From Pantoea vagans (GTDB lineage Bacteria > Pseudomonadota > Gammaproteobacteria > Enterobacterales > Enterobacteriaceae), in NCBI RefSeq assembly GCF_004792415.1, contig NZ_CP038853.1, positions 3,596,001-3,660,000 on the forward strand: a stretch of DNA of 64,000 nucleotides. Direction: 5' to 3'. A program made the position numbers and the translations under genes. A model generated the notes under the pieces. The model saw nothing but the letters and a program-made list of their open reading frames with translations, was not told where the DNA came from and did no database searches. Positions 18,180 to 28,261 of the stretch are shown piece by piece. Positions within the stretch are counted from its first letter, which is position 1. Every line of letters starts with the position of its first letter.

Positions 18180-18250
18180 AATCAAAGTCCTTAACTTCGG
18201 GGCTGGGCTATCTGTAGCCCGCCATTGATTACCAATCTTCAGCTGCATCC

Positions 18251-18309
18251 TCGCGACTAATGACAACCCTCGACCGCCCCTGCGGTAAAGCCTCTCATTA
18301 GCCGCGCGA
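18251..18309 (-). promoter_or_regulatory. pnp leader stem-loop, probable RNase III processing site
   Basis: CTAATGA (18257-18263) pairs perfectly with TCATTAG (18295-18301), and the outer TCGCG (18251-18255) pairs with CGCGA (18305-18309), giving a long interrupted stem 70-130 bases before the pnp start. In E. coli an RNase III cut in the pnp leader hairpin followed by PNPase action causes autoregulation; the same role here is inferred from position and structure. Confidence 0.6.
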
Positions 18310-18379
18310 AATTCTGCAAACTAAAGATCACACTAAGCAACAATACATCAGTTTGGCCCGGATTGCTGCCGATTGCTCG

Positions 18380-18402
18380 AAAAAAGGGGCCATAAAGGCC
18401 CC
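18380..18402 (-). terminator. rpsO terminator
   Basis: GGGGCC and GGCCCC form a stem with an ATAAA loop, followed on the minus strand by a run of six T (A-run at 18380-18385). It lies about 90 bases past rpsO, like the E. coli rpsO t1 terminator, and separates rpsO from pnp in part. Confidence 0.85.
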
Positions 18403-18489
18403 CTCTTCACGAAACTCGCACAAATCTGATCGTAAGCTGCACACCGTGCAAAAGCTCGCATAATGCCCCGACGATCAGATTCTTCAGAC

Positions 18490-18759
18490 TTAGCGACGCA
18501 GACCGAGACTTTCGATCAGGCTGCTGTAGCGTGCAACGTCTTTACGCTTCAGGTAGTCCAGCAGCTTACGACGCTGAGATACCATGCGCAGCAGACCGCG
18601 GCGGCTGTGGTGGTCTTTTTTGTGCTCAGAGAAGTGACCCTGCAGATGGGTAATCTGCGCGGTCAACAGGGCAACCTGAACTTCAGTTGAACCGCTGTCG
18701 TTAGCACCACGGCCATATTTAGCGACGATCTCTGCTTTAGCTTCTACGCTTAGAGACAT
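18490..18759 (-). CDS. rpsO: 30S ribosomal protein S15
   Basis: S15 binds 16S rRNA early in 30S assembly and represses its own mRNA. The 89-residue protein is full length and contains the family segments [18 protein letters not shown] and [23 protein letters not shown]. It lies between truB and pnp as in E. coli, with its own promoter upstream and a terminator downstream. Confidence 0.98.
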   Translation of the reverse strand: MSLSVEAKAEIVAKYGRGANDSGSTEVQVALLTAQITHLQGHFSEHKKDHHSRRGLLRMVSQRRKLLDYLKRKDVARYSSLIESLGLRR

Positions 18760-18830
18760 AATAAACTCCAGTAATAAATGAATGTATGGGTGCCGATCTC
18801 TAATTCAGCATCCCGCTTTAAAGCCGCGCT

Positions 18831-18859
18831 ATTCTACTCTGCGCCCGATAGCAACGCAA
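18831..18859 (-). promoter_or_regulatory. rpsO promoter
   Basis: On the minus strand -35 TTGCGT (18854-18859), a 17-bp spacer and -10 TAGAAT (18831-18836) form a good sigma-70 promoter about 70 bp before the rpsO start, just after the truB stop. Confidence 0.7.
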
Positions 18860-18890
18860 ATGCCCCATCAGCGAAAAGTGAACGCCTGGC

Positions 18891-19835
18891 TTAATCCTGA
18901 TACTCAACCACTAAACGACGTGGCGCAAGACGGCCATCATCGGCAATTTCTGCCATACCGATAAATTTACGTGCTTCGCCTTCCGATACCCTGACCAGCC
19001 CGTGCGCAGGCGCATTGCTGGCCTGCACCGGCTGTCCCTGGCGGAAAAAATCTGCCACGGCGGGCGGGATATTTACTTCAGGGAAATCAGAAGCGGGACT
19101 GTCCATCGGCAACAACAGCGGATCGAGCTGCGTTTCCAGTGGGATGCCTGCTTCTGTGGCTTCCGCCAGCAGGGTATTGAGCTGTTCCAGCGTCACCATC
19201 CGTTCATACGGATAACGCGCAACCTGTACACGTCGCAGCATGATGACATGCGCACCACATCCCAGCTTTTCGCCCAGATCATCGATGATGGTACGGATAT
19301 AGGTGCCTTTGGAGCAGTGAATTTCCAGCTCCAGCTCATTATCCTGCCAGCGAATAAACTGCAGCTCATAGACCGTGATCGGGCGCGGTTCACGCTCAAT
19401 CACAATGCCCTGTCGCGCATATTCATACAGCGGACGACCCTGATGCTTCAGCGCTGAAAACATCGATGGCACCTGCAGCGTGTCGCCGCGGAAGCTCTCA
19501 AGGGCGCTATCCAGATCGGCCTGACTGAAGCTGACCGGACGCGTCTGCACGATGTTGCCATCGGCGTCTGACGTGTCAGTGCGCTCGCCCAGTCGGGCAA
19601 TCACACGGTAGCGTTTGTCGGAATCGAGCAGATACTGCGAAAACTTGGTCGCTTCACCCAGGCAGATTGGCAACATGCCGGTGGCCAGTGGATCAAGCGC
19701 GCCGGTATGGCCTGCGCGATTGGCGTTGAAGATACGCTTCACTTTCTGCAGGACATCATTCGACGAAACGCCTTGTGGCTTATCCAGCAACAACACGCCA
19801 TGGACGTCGCGACCGCGACGACGCGGACGACTCAT
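18891..19835 (-). CDS. truB: tRNA pseudouridine(55) synthase
   Basis: TruB makes pseudouridine 55 in the T-loop of all elongator tRNAs and also acts as a tRNA chaperone. It has 314 residues, as in E. coli. The catalytic Asp lies in [14 protein letters not shown] near residue 48, preceded by [13 protein letters not shown], with the C-terminal PUA-like part present. Its start codon overlaps the rbfA stop as TAATG. Confidence 0.98.
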   Translation of the reverse strand: MSRPRRRGRDVHGVLLLDKPQGVSSNDVLQKVKRIFNANRAGHTGALDPLATGMLPICLGEATKFSQYLLDSDKRYRVIARLGERTDTSDADGNIVQTRPVSFSQADLDSALESFRGDTLQVPSMFSALKHQGRPLYEYARQGIVIEREPRPITVYELQFIRWQDNELELEIHCSKGTYIRTIIDDLGEKLGCGAHVIMLRRVQVARYPYERMVTLEQLNTLLAEATEAGIPLETQLDPLLLPMDSPASDFPEVNIPPAVADFFRQGQPVQASNAPAHGLVRVSEGEARKFIGMAEIADDGRLAPRRLVVEYQD

Positions 19836-20242
19836 TACGCCTCCTCGTCATCGCCGGTGGCATCCGGACCACGGCGCTCTGCATCGTTCTTCACGACGCT
19901 GGTGACGAGGTTAGACATGCGCATCCCTTCGACTAACGAGTTGTCGTAGAAGAACGTCAGCTCAGGCACGATACGCAGGCGCATCGCTTTGCCGAGCAGA
20001 ATGCGAATGTAACCTGAGGCTTCTTTCAGCGCTTTCAGGCCATGCTTAATCGCATCTTCATCTTTGTCGTTGAGGAACGTCACGAACACTTTTGCGTAAG
20101 CAAGATCGCGTGACACTTCAACGCCGGATACGGTGACCATCATGCCAAGGCGCGGATCTTTAATCTCACGCTGCAGGATCATCGCAATCTCTTTTTGCAG
20201 CTCTTGTGACACGCGCTGCGGGCGACCAAATTCTTTCGCCAT
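19835..20242 (-). CDS. rbfA: 30S ribosome-binding factor A
   Basis: RbfA is a KH-fold cold-shock factor needed for 16S rRNA 5'-end maturation and late 30S assembly. With the ATG at 20242 ([11 protein letters not shown], the family N-terminus) it has 135 residues. A tandem ATG lies at 20245; GGGAG upstream could serve either. [19 protein letters not shown] and [14 protein letters not shown] are conserved. It lies between infB and truB. Confidence 0.97.
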   Translation of the reverse strand: MAKEFGRPQRVSQELQKEIAMILQREIKDPRLGMMVTVSGVEVSRDLAYAKVFVTFLNDKDEDAIKHGLKALKEASGYIRILLGKAMRLRIVPELTFFYDNSLVEGMRMSNLVTSVVKNDAERRGPDATGDDEEA

Positions 20243-20307
20243 CATTATTTCTCCCAAATAATTCGGGAGGCCAGAGGCCTCCCAAATTGCAACACATCAG
20301 CAGTCTA

Positions 20308-23001
20308 TTACTCGATGGTGCGTTTAATTTCGATGATTTCAAACACTTCGATCATATCGCCAACGCGAACGTCGTTGTAGTTCTTCACGCCGATACCGCA
20401 CTCCATGCCGTTACGCACTTCGTTGACGTCATCTTTAAAGCGACGCAGAGATTCCAGCTCGCCTTCGTAAATCACCACGTTGTCACGCAGGACACGGATT
20501 GGATTGTGACGTTTGATGTTACCTTCCGTCACCATACAACCGGCAATCGCGCCAAACTTAGGTGATTTGAACACGTCGCGCACTGCAGCCAGACCAATGA
20601 TCTGCTGTTTGTACTCTGGTGCCAGCATGCCGCTCATCGCTGCTTTAACTTCGTCAATCAGGTTATAGATGACAGAGTAGTAGCGCAGATCCAGGCTTTC
20701 TGCGTCAATAACGCGACGCGCAGAGGCATCGGCACGAACGTTGAAGCCAAGGAGGATGGCGTTAGAAGCAGCCGCCAGGGTTGCATCGGTTTCGGTAATC
20801 CCGCCTACGCCTGAACCCACAATCTTCACCTTCACTTCGTCGGTGGAGAGTTTCTGCAGGGAATCAGAGATGGCTTCCACAGAACCCTGAACGTCAGCTT
20901 TCAGAACAATATTCAGTTCAGACACTTCGCCTTCGGTCATGTTAGCAAACATGTTCTCGAGCTTAGATTTCTGCTGGCGAGCCAGTTTAACTTCGCGGAA
21001 TTTGCCCTGACGATAGAGCGCAACTTCACGTGCTTTCTTCTCGTCACGTACCACGGTCGCTTCATCACCTGCAGCCGGCACGCCGGACAGACCCAGAATC
21101 TCAACCGGGATAGAAGGACCCGCTTCCAGAACTTCGCGACCCAGTTCGTCACGCATTGCACGAACACGGCCATATTCGAAACCACAAAGAACGATGTCGC
21201 CCTTGTTGAGCGTACCTTCACGAACCAGCACGGTAGCAACCGGACCACGACCTTTGTCGAGGAACGATTCAATCACTACGCCACTCGCCATACCTTCACG
21301 GATAGCCGTCAGTTCCAGCACTTCCGCCTGCAGCAGGATAGCGTTTAACAGGTCATCAATGCCGGTACCCGCTTTCGCAGAGACATTCACGAACATGTTT
21401 TCGCCGCCCCACTCTTCCGGAATAATTCCGTACTGAGTCAGTTCGTTTTTAACACGATCCGGATCCGCTTCTGGCTTATCGCACTTGTTCACGGCAACCA
21501 CAACCGGCACTTTAGCGGCTTTGGCGTGCTGAATAGCTTCGACAGTCTGTGGCATCACGCCATCGTCTGCGGCAACGACCAGGATAACGATATCGGTCGC
21601 CTGCGCACCACGTGCACGCATCGCGGTAAACGCGGCGTGGCCCGGGGTATCCAGGAAGGTGACCATACCGTTGTCGGTTTCAACGTGGTAAGCACCGATG
21701 TGCTGTGTAATACCGCCCGCTTCACCAGAGGCGATTTTAGTGGAGCGGATATAGTCCAGCAGAGAGGTTTTACCGTGGTCGACGTGGCCCATGATGGTCA
21801 CAACCGGCGCACGAGATTCCTGTGCCGCATCGGTATCACGATCGTCCATTACCGCTTCTTCCAGCTCGTTCTCACGACGCAGGGTCACTTTGTGGCCCAT
21901 CTCTTCGGCTACGAGCTGTGCAGTTTCCTGATCGATGACCTGGTTGATAGTCGCCATGGCGCCCATCTTCATCATCGCTTTGATGACCAGAGAACCTTTC
22001 ACCGCCATTTTGTTCGCCAGTTCGGCTACGGTGATGGTTTCGCCAATCACAACATCGCGGTTAACGGCCTGCGCTGGCTTGTTGAAGCCCTGCTGCAGTG
22101 CGCTAGGTTTGCGATGCTTACCGCCTTTACCGCCACGAACCTGCGCACGCGCTTCTTCACGGTCAGTTTTGGCTTCGGAATGTTTGTTGCCTTTTTTCGC
22201 CGGACGCGCAGCTTTAGCAGTCGTACGTGCACGCGCACGGCCTGCTTCAACCTGACGGTCGTTTTCGTCTTCTGCCTGACGGGCGTGGGTCGAAGTGGTG
22301 ACGTGATAGTCGCCTTTATCCTCTTCTTCCGGTTTTTCCCATTCAGCTGATTTCTCTTCAGCCAGACGGCGGGCTTCTTCGGCTACGAGGCGGGCAGCCT
22401 CTTCAAGCTTACGGCGGGCTTCTTCTTCAGCTTTACGCTTCAGTTCAGCAGCTTCAGCTTCGCGACGGGCTTTGTCTGATTGCGCAGCCCTGGTCACTTC
22501 GTCGGTAGGTTGATTTGTCACTTTGTCATTTTCCGCTGCTGCACGTTTGGCCTTATCAGCGGCTTCGCGCCTTGCTTTATCTTCGGCTTCACGTTGCGCT
22601 TTCTGTTCAGCTTCGCGACGGGCTTTTTCTTCAGCCTCGCGTTGCGCCTGCTCTTCCGCTTCACGCTGCGCCTGGGCTTCAGCTTCTGCCTGAGCTTGCT
22701 CAGACTCTGCATCACCTTTCACATAGGTACGCTTTTTGCGGACTTCAATTTGCACCGACTTACTTTTACCCCCGGTGCCTGGAATATTCAAGGTGCTGCG
22801 CGTTTTACGCTGCAGCGTCAGCTTAGCTGAACCGACCTGACCGTGTTCACGGTTCAGATGAGATAGTAAGGTTTCTTTCTCTTGCTGGGTCACCGCGTCA
22901 TTTTCAGACTTAGGGATCCCCGCATCAGCAAATTGCTGTACCAGGCGATCGACCGGAGTCTGAATTTCTGCGGCCAGCGATTTTACGGTTACATCTGTCA
23001 T
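20308..23001 (-). CDS. infB: Translation initiation factor IF-2
   Basis: IF-2 is the GTPase that brings fMet-tRNA to the 30S subunit. The 897-residue protein has an N-terminal IF2_N domain, a long highly charged linker rich in REAEE/ARREA-like repeats (about 100-230), a second IF2_N segment, the G domain with G1 [13 protein letters not shown] and NKCD, and domains II-IV. E. coli makes shorter forms from internal starts; similar starts are possible here but not resolved. It is cotranscribed with nusA. Confidence 0.98.
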   Translation of the reverse strand: MTDVTVKSLAAEIQTPVDRLVQQFADAGIPKSENDAVTQQEKETLLSHLNREHGQVGSAKLTLQRKTRSTLNIPGTGGKSKSVQIEVRKKRTYVKGDAESEQAQAEAEAQAQREAEEQAQREAEEKARREAEQKAQREAEDKARREAADKAKRAAAENDKVTNQPTDEVTRAAQSDKARREAEAAELKRKAEEEARRKLEEAARLVAEEARRLAEEKSAEWEKPEEEDKGDYHVTTSTHARQAEDENDRQVEAGRARARTTAKAARPAKKGNKHSEAKTDREEARAQVRGGKGGKHRKPSALQQGFNKPAQAVNRDVVIGETITVAELANKMAVKGSLVIKAMMKMGAMATINQVIDQETAQLVAEEMGHKVTLRRENELEEAVMDDRDTDAAQESRAPVVTIMGHVDHGKTSLLDYIRSTKIASGEAGGITQHIGAYHVETDNGMVTFLDTPGHAAFTAMRARGAQATDIVILVVAADDGVMPQTVEAIQHAKAAKVPVVVAVNKCDKPEADPDRVKNELTQYGIIPEEWGGENMFVNVSAKAGTGIDDLLNAILLQAEVLELTAIREGMASGVVIESFLDKGRGPVATVLVREGTLNKGDIVLCGFEYGRVRAMRDELGREVLEAGPSIPVEILGLSGVPAAGDEATVVRDEKKAREVALYRQGKFREVKLARQQKSKLENMFANMTEGEVSELNIVLKADVQGSVEAISDSLQKLSTDEVKVKIVGSGVGGITETDATLAAASNAILLGFNVRADASARRVIDAESLDLRYYSVIYNLIDEVKAAMSGMLAPEYKQQIIGLAAVRDVFKSPKFGAIAGCMVTEGNIKRHNPIRVLRDNVVIYEGELESLRRFKDDVNEVRNGMECGIGVKNYNDVRVGDMIEVFEIIEIKRTIE

Positions 23002-23018
23002 GCTGTTCCTTCCTGTTA

Positions 23019-24506
23019 TTACGCGTCATCGCCGAACCAGCAGATATTACGTGCGGCCATAATCAGCGCGCCGGCCTGTTCATCAGACATGCCTTCAATA
23101 TCCGTCAGATCGTCAACACCTTGCTCAGCGAGATCTTCCAGCGTGCAAACGCCTTTTGACGCCAGGCGGAACGCCAGCGCACGATCGAGGCCTTCAAGAT
23201 TCAGAAGATCCGCTGCGGGCTCCTGATTTCCAAGACTCTCTTCTTTCGCCAGTGCCAGGGTGGTTAACGCATTTTTTGCTCGTTCACGCAGGGCTTCAAT
23301 GGTCTCTTCGTCGAGGCCGTCGACTTCCAGCAGCTCGTTGATTGGCACGTATGCCAGCTCTTCCAGCGAGGAGAAGCCCTCTTCCACCAGTACGGTGGCG
23401 AACTCTTCGTCGATGTCGAGATGTTTAGTGAACATATCGATCGCTGCATGCGCTTCAGCCTGATGCTTAGCCTGCAGATCATCGACGGTCATCACGTTCA
23501 GCTCCCAGCCACTCAGCTGCGAAGCGAGACGCACGTTTTGGCCGTTACGGCCGATCGCCTGAGCCAGATTGCCAGCTTCTACGGCGATATCCATGGTGTG
23601 ATTATCTTCATCAACCACGATTGACGCCACATCGGCCGGAGCCATGGCGTTAATAACAAACTGCGCCGGGTTATCGTCCCACAGCACGATATCGATACGC
23701 TCGCCGCCCAGTTCACTGGAAACAGCCTGAACACGCGCGCCGCGCATGCCCACACAGGCACCCACCGGATCGATACGTTTGTCGTTAGTTTTGACTGCAA
23801 TTTTAGCGCGAGAACCCGGATCACGGGCAGCAGCTTTAATTTCAATCAGTTCTTCGCCAATTTCTGGCACCTCAATGCGGAACAGTTCAATCAGCATTTC
23901 CGGTTTGGAACGCGTCACGAACAGCTGCGCGCCACGCGCTTCCGGACGTACCGAGTAGAGTACGCCACGAATACGGTCGCCTGGACGGAAGTTTTCACGC
24001 GGCAGCATATCTTCGCGCAGAATGACCGCTTCGGCATTGCTGCCTAAGTCGAGGGAAATGTTGTCGCGGTTAACTTTCTTCACCACACCGGTGATGATTT
24101 CGCCTTCCTGCTCACGGAACTGATCAACCACCATCGCGCGCTCAGCTTCGCGCACTTTTTGCACGATAACCTGCTTAGCGGTCTGGGTAGTGATACGGTC
24201 AAAGGTGACCGATTCAATCTGATCTTCGACATATTCGCCCAGATTGAATGCTTCATCTTCGAAGCGGGCCGCATCCAGCGTGATCTCGCGCGTCGGCTGT
24301 GTCACCTCTTCTACGATTTCCCAGCGGCGGAAAGTATCGAAATCGCCACTGCGGCGATCAATGCTGACGCGTACTTCAATTTCCTGCTCGTACTTTTTCT
24401 TGGTCGCAGTCGCCAGCGCGCTCTCCAGCGCTTCGAAGATTTTCTCACGCGGCAGGGCTTTTTCGTTAGAAACGGCTTCTACAACAGCTAAGATCTCTTT
24501 GTTCAT
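23019..24506 (-). CDS. nusA: Transcription termination/antitermination protein NusA
   Basis: NusA binds RNA polymerase and nascent RNA, modulating pausing, termination and antitermination. With the ATG at 24506 ([19 protein letters not shown]) it has 495 residues as in E. coli; an upstream in-frame start at 24521 would add five unconserved residues. Domains in order: N-terminal polymerase-binding, S1 (about 135-200), two KH domains (about 200-345), and two acidic repeat domains. It ends [12 protein letters not shown]. It lies in the rimP-nusA-infB order. Confidence 0.98.
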   Translation of the reverse strand: MNKEILAVVEAVSNEKALPREKIFEALESALATATKKKYEQEIEVRVSIDRRSGDFDTFRRWEIVEEVTQPTREITLDAARFEDEAFNLGEYVEDQIESVTFDRITTQTAKQVIVQKVREAERAMVVDQFREQEGEIITGVVKKVNRDNISLDLGSNAEAVILREDMLPRENFRPGDRIRGVLYSVRPEARGAQLFVTRSKPEMLIELFRIEVPEIGEELIEIKAAARDPGSRAKIAVKTNDKRIDPVGACVGMRGARVQAVSSELGGERIDIVLWDDNPAQFVINAMAPADVASIVVDEDNHTMDIAVEAGNLAQAIGRNGQNVRLASQLSGWELNVMTVDDLQAKHQAEAHAAIDMFTKHLDIDEEFATVLVEEGFSSLEELAYVPINELLEVDGLDEETIEALRERAKNALTTLALAKEESLGNQEPAADLLNLEGLDRALAFRLASKGVCTLEDLAEQGVDDLTDIEGMSDEQAGALIMAARNICWFGDDA

Positions 24507-24530
24507 CCTGGTTAGCCTCAATCCGGACTT

Positions 24531-24983
24531 TTAAAAGTGGGGGACCAGGTTCGCTTTCTGAATATTACTCAGCGCGAACACTTCATCGCTACCCTCAACG
24601 TGCACCGTGATCATCTCGCCATCAACTGACTTGATGGTTCCCTGCCATTTACGGCGGTTCTGAACGGCCATACGCAACACCAGACTCACTTCTTCACCCA
24701 TAAAACGGGTGTAGTGTTCTGCGGTGAACAGAGGACGATCGAGTCCCGGTGAAGAGACTTCAAGGTTGTAAGGTACCGTAATCGGATCTTCAACATCCAT
24801 TACCGCACTTACCTGGTGGCTGACATCGGCGCAATCATCGACATTGATGCCATCTTCACTATCAATATAGATGCGCAGGATAGATGTGCGACTACGAACG
24901 AATTCAATTCCAACCAGTTCGTAACCCAGCGCTTCTACGGGAGCCGATACCAACTCTGTCAATTTTTGCTCTAATGTGGACAA
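24531..24983 (-). CDS. rimP: Ribosome maturation factor RimP
   Basis: RimP assists 30S subunit maturation. The likely start is the TTG at 24983, giving 150 residues beginning (M)[11 protein letters not shown], the same as E. coli; GGGGGTGG immediately upstream can act as the ribosome site. A TTG at 24995 is also in frame. The core [15 protein letters not shown] segment and the C-terminal QKANLVPHF are conserved. It is the first protein gene of the metY-rimP-nusA-infB unit. Confidence 0.95.
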   Translation of the reverse strand: MSTLEQKLTELVSAPVEALGYELVGIEFVRSRTSILRIYIDSEDGINVDDCADVSHQVSAVMDVEDPITVPYNLEVSSPGLDRPLFTAEHYTRFMGEEVSLVLRMAVQNRRKWQGTIKSVDGEMITVHVEGSDEVFALSNIQKANLVPHF

Positions 24984-25000
24984 GCCCACCCCCAAGACAT

Positions 25001-25020
25001 AAAAAAAGGGCCTATAGCCC
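25001..25020 (-). terminator. Weak terminator-like hairpin before rimP
   Basis: On the minus strand GGGC-TATAG-GCCC is followed by seven T, 17 bases upstream of the rimP start. The stem is only four pairs, so it would attenuate rather than stop transcription into rimP. Confidence 0.45.
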
Positions 25021-25042
25021 AGTATTACGATTCGCTAATAAC

Positions 25043-25064
25043 AAAAAACCCCGAATATTCGGGG
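25043..25064 (-). terminator. Terminator after metY
   Basis: The perfect palindrome CCCCGAATATTCGGGG (25049-25064) is followed on the minus strand by six T. It lies about 130 bases past metY and should end most metY transcripts, with read-through feeding rimP-nusA-infB. Confidence 0.82.
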
Positions 25065-25195
25065 CTTTTAGTCACTGGACCCTGTATGCCGCAATGCGGC
25101 CCGGACTCCATCCAAAGAATTTTCTTTCAAAAAATAGCCGTGAATGCGTCCGTCGATGCATACAGTATATTTGAAAAAGAACTCAAAGGGAAAAT

Positions 25196-25272
<77 letters not shown>

Positions 25273-25288
25273 TCCGAAAACGTGGCGA

Positions 25289-25317
25289 ATAATACGCCAG
25301 ACCTGCATAAAATGCAA
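25289..25317 (-). promoter_or_regulatory. metY promoter
   Basis: On the minus strand -35 TTGCAT (25312-25317), a 17-bp spacer and -10 TATTAT (25289-25294) are followed by a GC-rich discriminator (TCGCCACG) as expected for a stable-RNA promoter under stringent control. It lies in the 59-base gap between leuU and metY. Confidence 0.75.
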
Positions 25318-25331
25318 GAGATACTGCTATT

Positions 25332-25418
25332 TGGTACCGAGGACGGGACTTGAACCCGTAAGCCCAATCGGGCACTACCACCTCAAGGTAGCGTGTCTAC
25401 CAATTCCACCACCACGGC
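25332..25418 (-). tRNA. leuU: tRNA-Leu (GAG)
   Basis: An 87-base class II tRNA with encoded CCA, a long variable arm, T-loop TTCAAGT and anticodon GAG in ACCTTGAGGTGG, corresponding to E. coli leuU next to secG. The 5' acceptor strand reads GCCGTGG and the 3' strand CCTCGGT, so position 5 opposite 68 is U-U instead of the A-U pair in E. coli, in a stem that also has a terminal G-U. The rest of the cloverleaf is normal. Confidence 0.95.
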
Positions 25419-25429
25419 ACTGCACTGAC

Positions 25430-25446
25430 CACAACGATTCGTTGTG
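25430..25446. repeat. 17-bp perfect palindrome between secG and leuU
   Basis: CACAACGA and TCGTTGTG flank a central T, in the 37-base gap between the secG stop and the leuU 5' end. In RNA it would form a hairpin right before the tRNA, possibly protecting the secG end or guiding processing. No T-run follows. Confidence 0.5.
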
Positions 25447-25455
25447 CTGACGACC

Positions 25456-25794
25456 TTACTTAGGAATATCGCTGCCCGGTGTAACCGGTTGAGCTGGCTT
25501 TTCAGTCTGTTGAGAAGACTGCGCCGGCGCAGAAAGATTTTCCCACTCGCTTCCTTTTGAGGTTTTATTGCTGTTCAGATTACCCAGAACCAGGCTGATG
25601 ATGAAGAACAGTGCCGCTAAGATGCCAGTCGTACGGGTCATGAAATTACCTGAACCCGAAGAACCAAACACCGTACCGGATGCGCCTGCACCGAATGAGG
25701 CTCCCATATCAGCGCCTTTGCCTTGCTGCAGCATGATCATACCCACGAGGGCGATAGCTACAATAAGGAAAACAACTAAAAGAGCTTCGTACAT
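25456..25794 (-). CDS. secG: Protein translocase subunit SecG
   Basis: SecG is the small auxiliary subunit of the SecYEG channel in the inner membrane. The 112-residue protein has two membrane segments (about 3-22 and 53-71) around the conserved GMIMLQQGKGADMGASFG loop. The ATG at 25794 aligns with E. coli (MYEALLVVFL); a TTG two codons earlier (25800) has a better-placed AAGGA and cannot be excluded. It lies between glmM and leuU. Confidence 0.96.
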   Translation of the reverse strand: MYEALLVVFLIVAIALVGMIMLQQGKGADMGASFGAGASGTVFGSSGSGNFMTRTTGILAALFFIISLVLGNLNSNKTSKGSEWENLSAPAQSSQQTEKPAQPVTPGSDIPK

Positions 25795-26011
25795 ATTCAA
25801 CCTGTTCCTTGCACGATAATCGTACAGTTAAAGCTTCAACCAGTATTGATGGGGCGTCTCGTCATCACCCATCAGAAGCGGGTGTGAATACTAACCAAAG
25901 GCGCATATCTCTGCAAGTGCAATTTCTCTTACGCAAACTGATTGCAGAAAAAAGCGCCATCCCGGTGATTTTACAGGCGGTTCAGCATTCTGAGTACCGC
26001 CATTAAGAGGT

Positions 26012-27346
26012 TTAAACCGCTTTGACCTGATCGGCAATCCGATTAGCCAGTTCGGTGACCTGCGCCTCATTTTCGCCTTCGACCATCACACGAATCAGCG
26101 GCTCAGTGCCTGACTTACGCAACAGAACGCGTCCGCGACCCGCCAGCGCTTTTTCAACATCGGCGGTGACCGCTTTCACGGCGTCGCTTTGCAGCGGGTC
26201 ATGCTCGCCCGCGAAGCGTACGTTGACCAGAACCTGCGGCAGCATCTTCATACCACTGCAGAGATCGTGCAGGCTCATGTGGTTACGCACCATCGCAGTG
26301 AGCACTTGCAAACTTGCAACGATACCGTCACCGGTGGTGGTTTTATCCAGCAGGATCACATGACCGGAGTTCTCCGCGCCGAGACGCCAGCCCTTCTCCT
26401 GCATCTTCTCCAGCACATAACGGTCACCGACTTTGGCACGGGTAAACGGAATGCCGAGCTGTTTCAGCGCTAATTCCAGGCCCATGTTGCTCATCAGCGT
26501 GCCCACTACACCGCCACGTAACTGTCCCTGACGCAGCGCTTCACGTGCAATGATGTAAAGAATCTGGTCGCCATCAACTTTGTCACCCAGATGGTCAATC
26601 ATCATGATGCGGTCGCCGTCGCCATCATAGGCCAGACCGATATCCGCCTTCTCTGCCAGTACGCGCTGCTGCAGTAGTTTAAGATCGGTCGCACCGCACT
26701 CTTTGTTGATGTTCATGCCGTCTGGCTGCACACCGATTGCGATGACGGTTGCGCCCAGCTCGCGCAGGACATTCGGCGCAATGTGGTAAGTCGCGCCATT
26801 GGCACAGTCGACCACAATTTTCAGGCCATTCAGATTGAGTTCGCTGGGGAAAGTCCCTTTGCAAAACTCAATGTAACGCCCTGCTGCATCTACGATGCGG
26901 CTGGCGCGGCCTAACTGCGCGGACTCCACGCAGGTAATTGGCTTTTCCATCTCCAGCTCAATCGCTTCTTCCACGTCATCAGGCAGTTTGGTGCCTTCGG
27001 ACGAGAAGAATTTAATGCCGTTGTCGTCAAACGGATTGTGCGATGCTGAAATCACAATGCCCGCCTCAGCGCGGAAGGTACGGGTCAGATAGGCGATGGC
27101 GGGGGTCGGCATCGGACCGGTAAACGCAGCGGTCAGGCCCGCGGCGGCGAGACCTGCTTCCAGCGCAGACTCCAGCATATAGCCAGAGATACGGGTATCT
27201 TTGCCGATGATGATCTTTTTGGAACCGTGGCGCGCCAGTACTTTACCCGCGGCCCAGCCCAGCTTCAGGACAAAATCAGGCGTGATAGGTGTTTCACCGA
27301 CTTTGCCGCGAATGCCGTCTGTACCGAAATATTTACGATTACTCAT
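26012..27346 (-). CDS. glmM: Phosphoglucosamine mutase
   Basis: GlmM converts glucosamine-6-phosphate to glucosamine-1-phosphate for peptidoglycan and LPS precursors. It has 444 residues, with the phosphoserine Ser102 in ISASHNP, the metal site DGDGDR, the sugar-binding AENSGH and the phosphate-binding [12 protein letters not shown]. Its start overlaps the folP stop by four bases, indicating coupling. Confidence 0.98.
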   Translation of the reverse strand: MSNRKYFGTDGIRGKVGETPITPDFVLKLGWAAGKVLARHGSKKIIIGKDTRISGYMLESALEAGLAAAGLTAAFTGPMPTPAIAYLTRTFRAEAGIVISASHNPFDDNGIKFFSSEGTKLPDDVEEAIELEMEKPITCVESAQLGRASRIVDAAGRYIEFCKGTFPSELNLNGLKIVVDCANGATYHIAPNVLRELGATVIAIGVQPDGMNINKECGATDLKLLQQRVLAEKADIGLAYDGDGDRIMMIDHLGDKVDGDQILYIIAREALRQGQLRGGVVGTLMSNMGLELALKQLGIPFTRAKVGDRYVLEKMQEKGWRLGAENSGHVILLDKTTTGDGIVASLQVLTAMVRNHMSLHDLCSGMKMLPQVLVNVRFAGEHDPLQSDAVKAVTADVEKALAGRGRVLLRKSGTEPLIRVMVEGENEAQVTELANRIADQVKAV

Positions 27347-28182
27347 GATGTTCCTTTTGCTCTTCGGGTCGCTTCGACCACGCGCATCGCTTCGGCCGTC
27401 TCTCTTACGTCATGGACGCGAATAATCTGCGCGCCCTGCATGGCAGCAATCACCGCGCAGCTCAGGCTGCCGGTTAAACGCTGTGACGGGCCGACATTTA
27501 ACAACTGGCCAATCATCGATTTACGCGACATCCCCACCAGCAGTGGCAGACCAAAGTGGTGAAAATCGCTGAGATGAGCCAGCAGTTCATAATTGTGGCT
27601 GAGATTTTTACCGAAACCGAAGCCCGGGTCGAGTATCAGCTGCTCTTTTTTCATTCCCGCCGCTTCGCAACGCGCAATCTGCTGAGCGAAGTAAGTGTCC
27701 ACTTCCCTTAAGATGTTTTCGTAAACCGGTGCCTGCTGCATGGTGCGCGGTTCGCCCTGCATATGCATTAAACAGACAGGCAGTCCGGTTGCGGCGGCAG
27801 CTTCCAGCGCGCCCGGTTCAGAGAGGGAACGGACATCGTTAATGATGTGAGCACCCACTTGCGCGGCTTCCCGGATCACGTCCGCTTTAGAAGTGTCTAC
27901 TGAAATCCAGACTTCGAAACGCTGGGCAATGGCATCGATCACCGGAATGACCCGCTCCAGCTCCTCCTCCACACTGACCTCATCAGCGCCCGGACGGGTT
28001 GATTCACCGCCTACATCGATAATGGTTGCGCCGGCGTTGACCATCTCATTGGTATGCGTCAGCGCATCGACCAGCGCGTTATGTTTACCACCATCTGAAA
28101 AGGAGTCCGGCGTGACATTCAGAATGCCCATCACATGAGGAAACGATAAATCGAGATGGGAATCACGGGCAAACAACTTCAT
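27343..28182 (-). CDS. folP: Dihydropteroate synthase
   Basis: FolP condenses p-aminobenzoate with the pterin pyrophosphate in folate synthesis and is the sulfonamide target. With the ATG at 28182 (AAGGAG eight bases upstream) it has 279 residues, close to E. coli. Pterin-binding signatures [25 protein letters not shown] and DPGFGFGK are intact. The frame is open further upstream through the ftsH-folP terminator, but that is not coding. Confidence 0.97.
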   Translation of the reverse strand: MKLFARDSHLDLSFPHVMGILNVTPDSFSDGGKHNALVDALTHTNEMVNAGATIIDVGGESTRPGADEVSVEEELERVIPVIDAIAQRFEVWISVDTSKADVIREAAQVGAHIINDVRSLSEPGALEAAAATGLPVCLMHMQGEPRTMQQAPVYENILREVDTYFAQQIARCEAAGMKKEQLILDPGFGFGKNLSHNYELLAHLSDFHHFGLPLLVGMSRKSMIGQLLNVGPSQRLTGSLSCAVIAAMQGAQIIRVHDVRETAEAMRVVEATRRAKGTS

Positions 28183-28216
28183 GGTGAAAACTCCTTGCTG
28201 ATCAATATCTGGATGT

Positions 28217-28243
28217 AAAAAACCCCGGACCAGCCGGGGTTTT
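28217..28243. terminator. ftsH terminator
   Basis: CCCCGG and CCGGGG form a stem with a five-base loop; six T follow on the minus strand and four on the plus. It lies just past the ftsH stop and before folP, so folP-glmM depend on read-through or their own promoter. Confidence 0.85.
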
Positions 28244-28261
28244 GTCTGACGATGATGCGTC

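Noticed and set aside
18180-18489. SraG-type small RNA between rpsO and pnp
   Set aside because: E. coli has such an RNA in this interval, but I could not identify a promoter or conserved sequence for it here; only the leader hairpin and rpsO terminator are supported.
21526-22350. Plus-strand ORF of 274 codons antisense to infB
   Set aside because: Antisense shadow of the conserved G domain and charged linker of IF-2.
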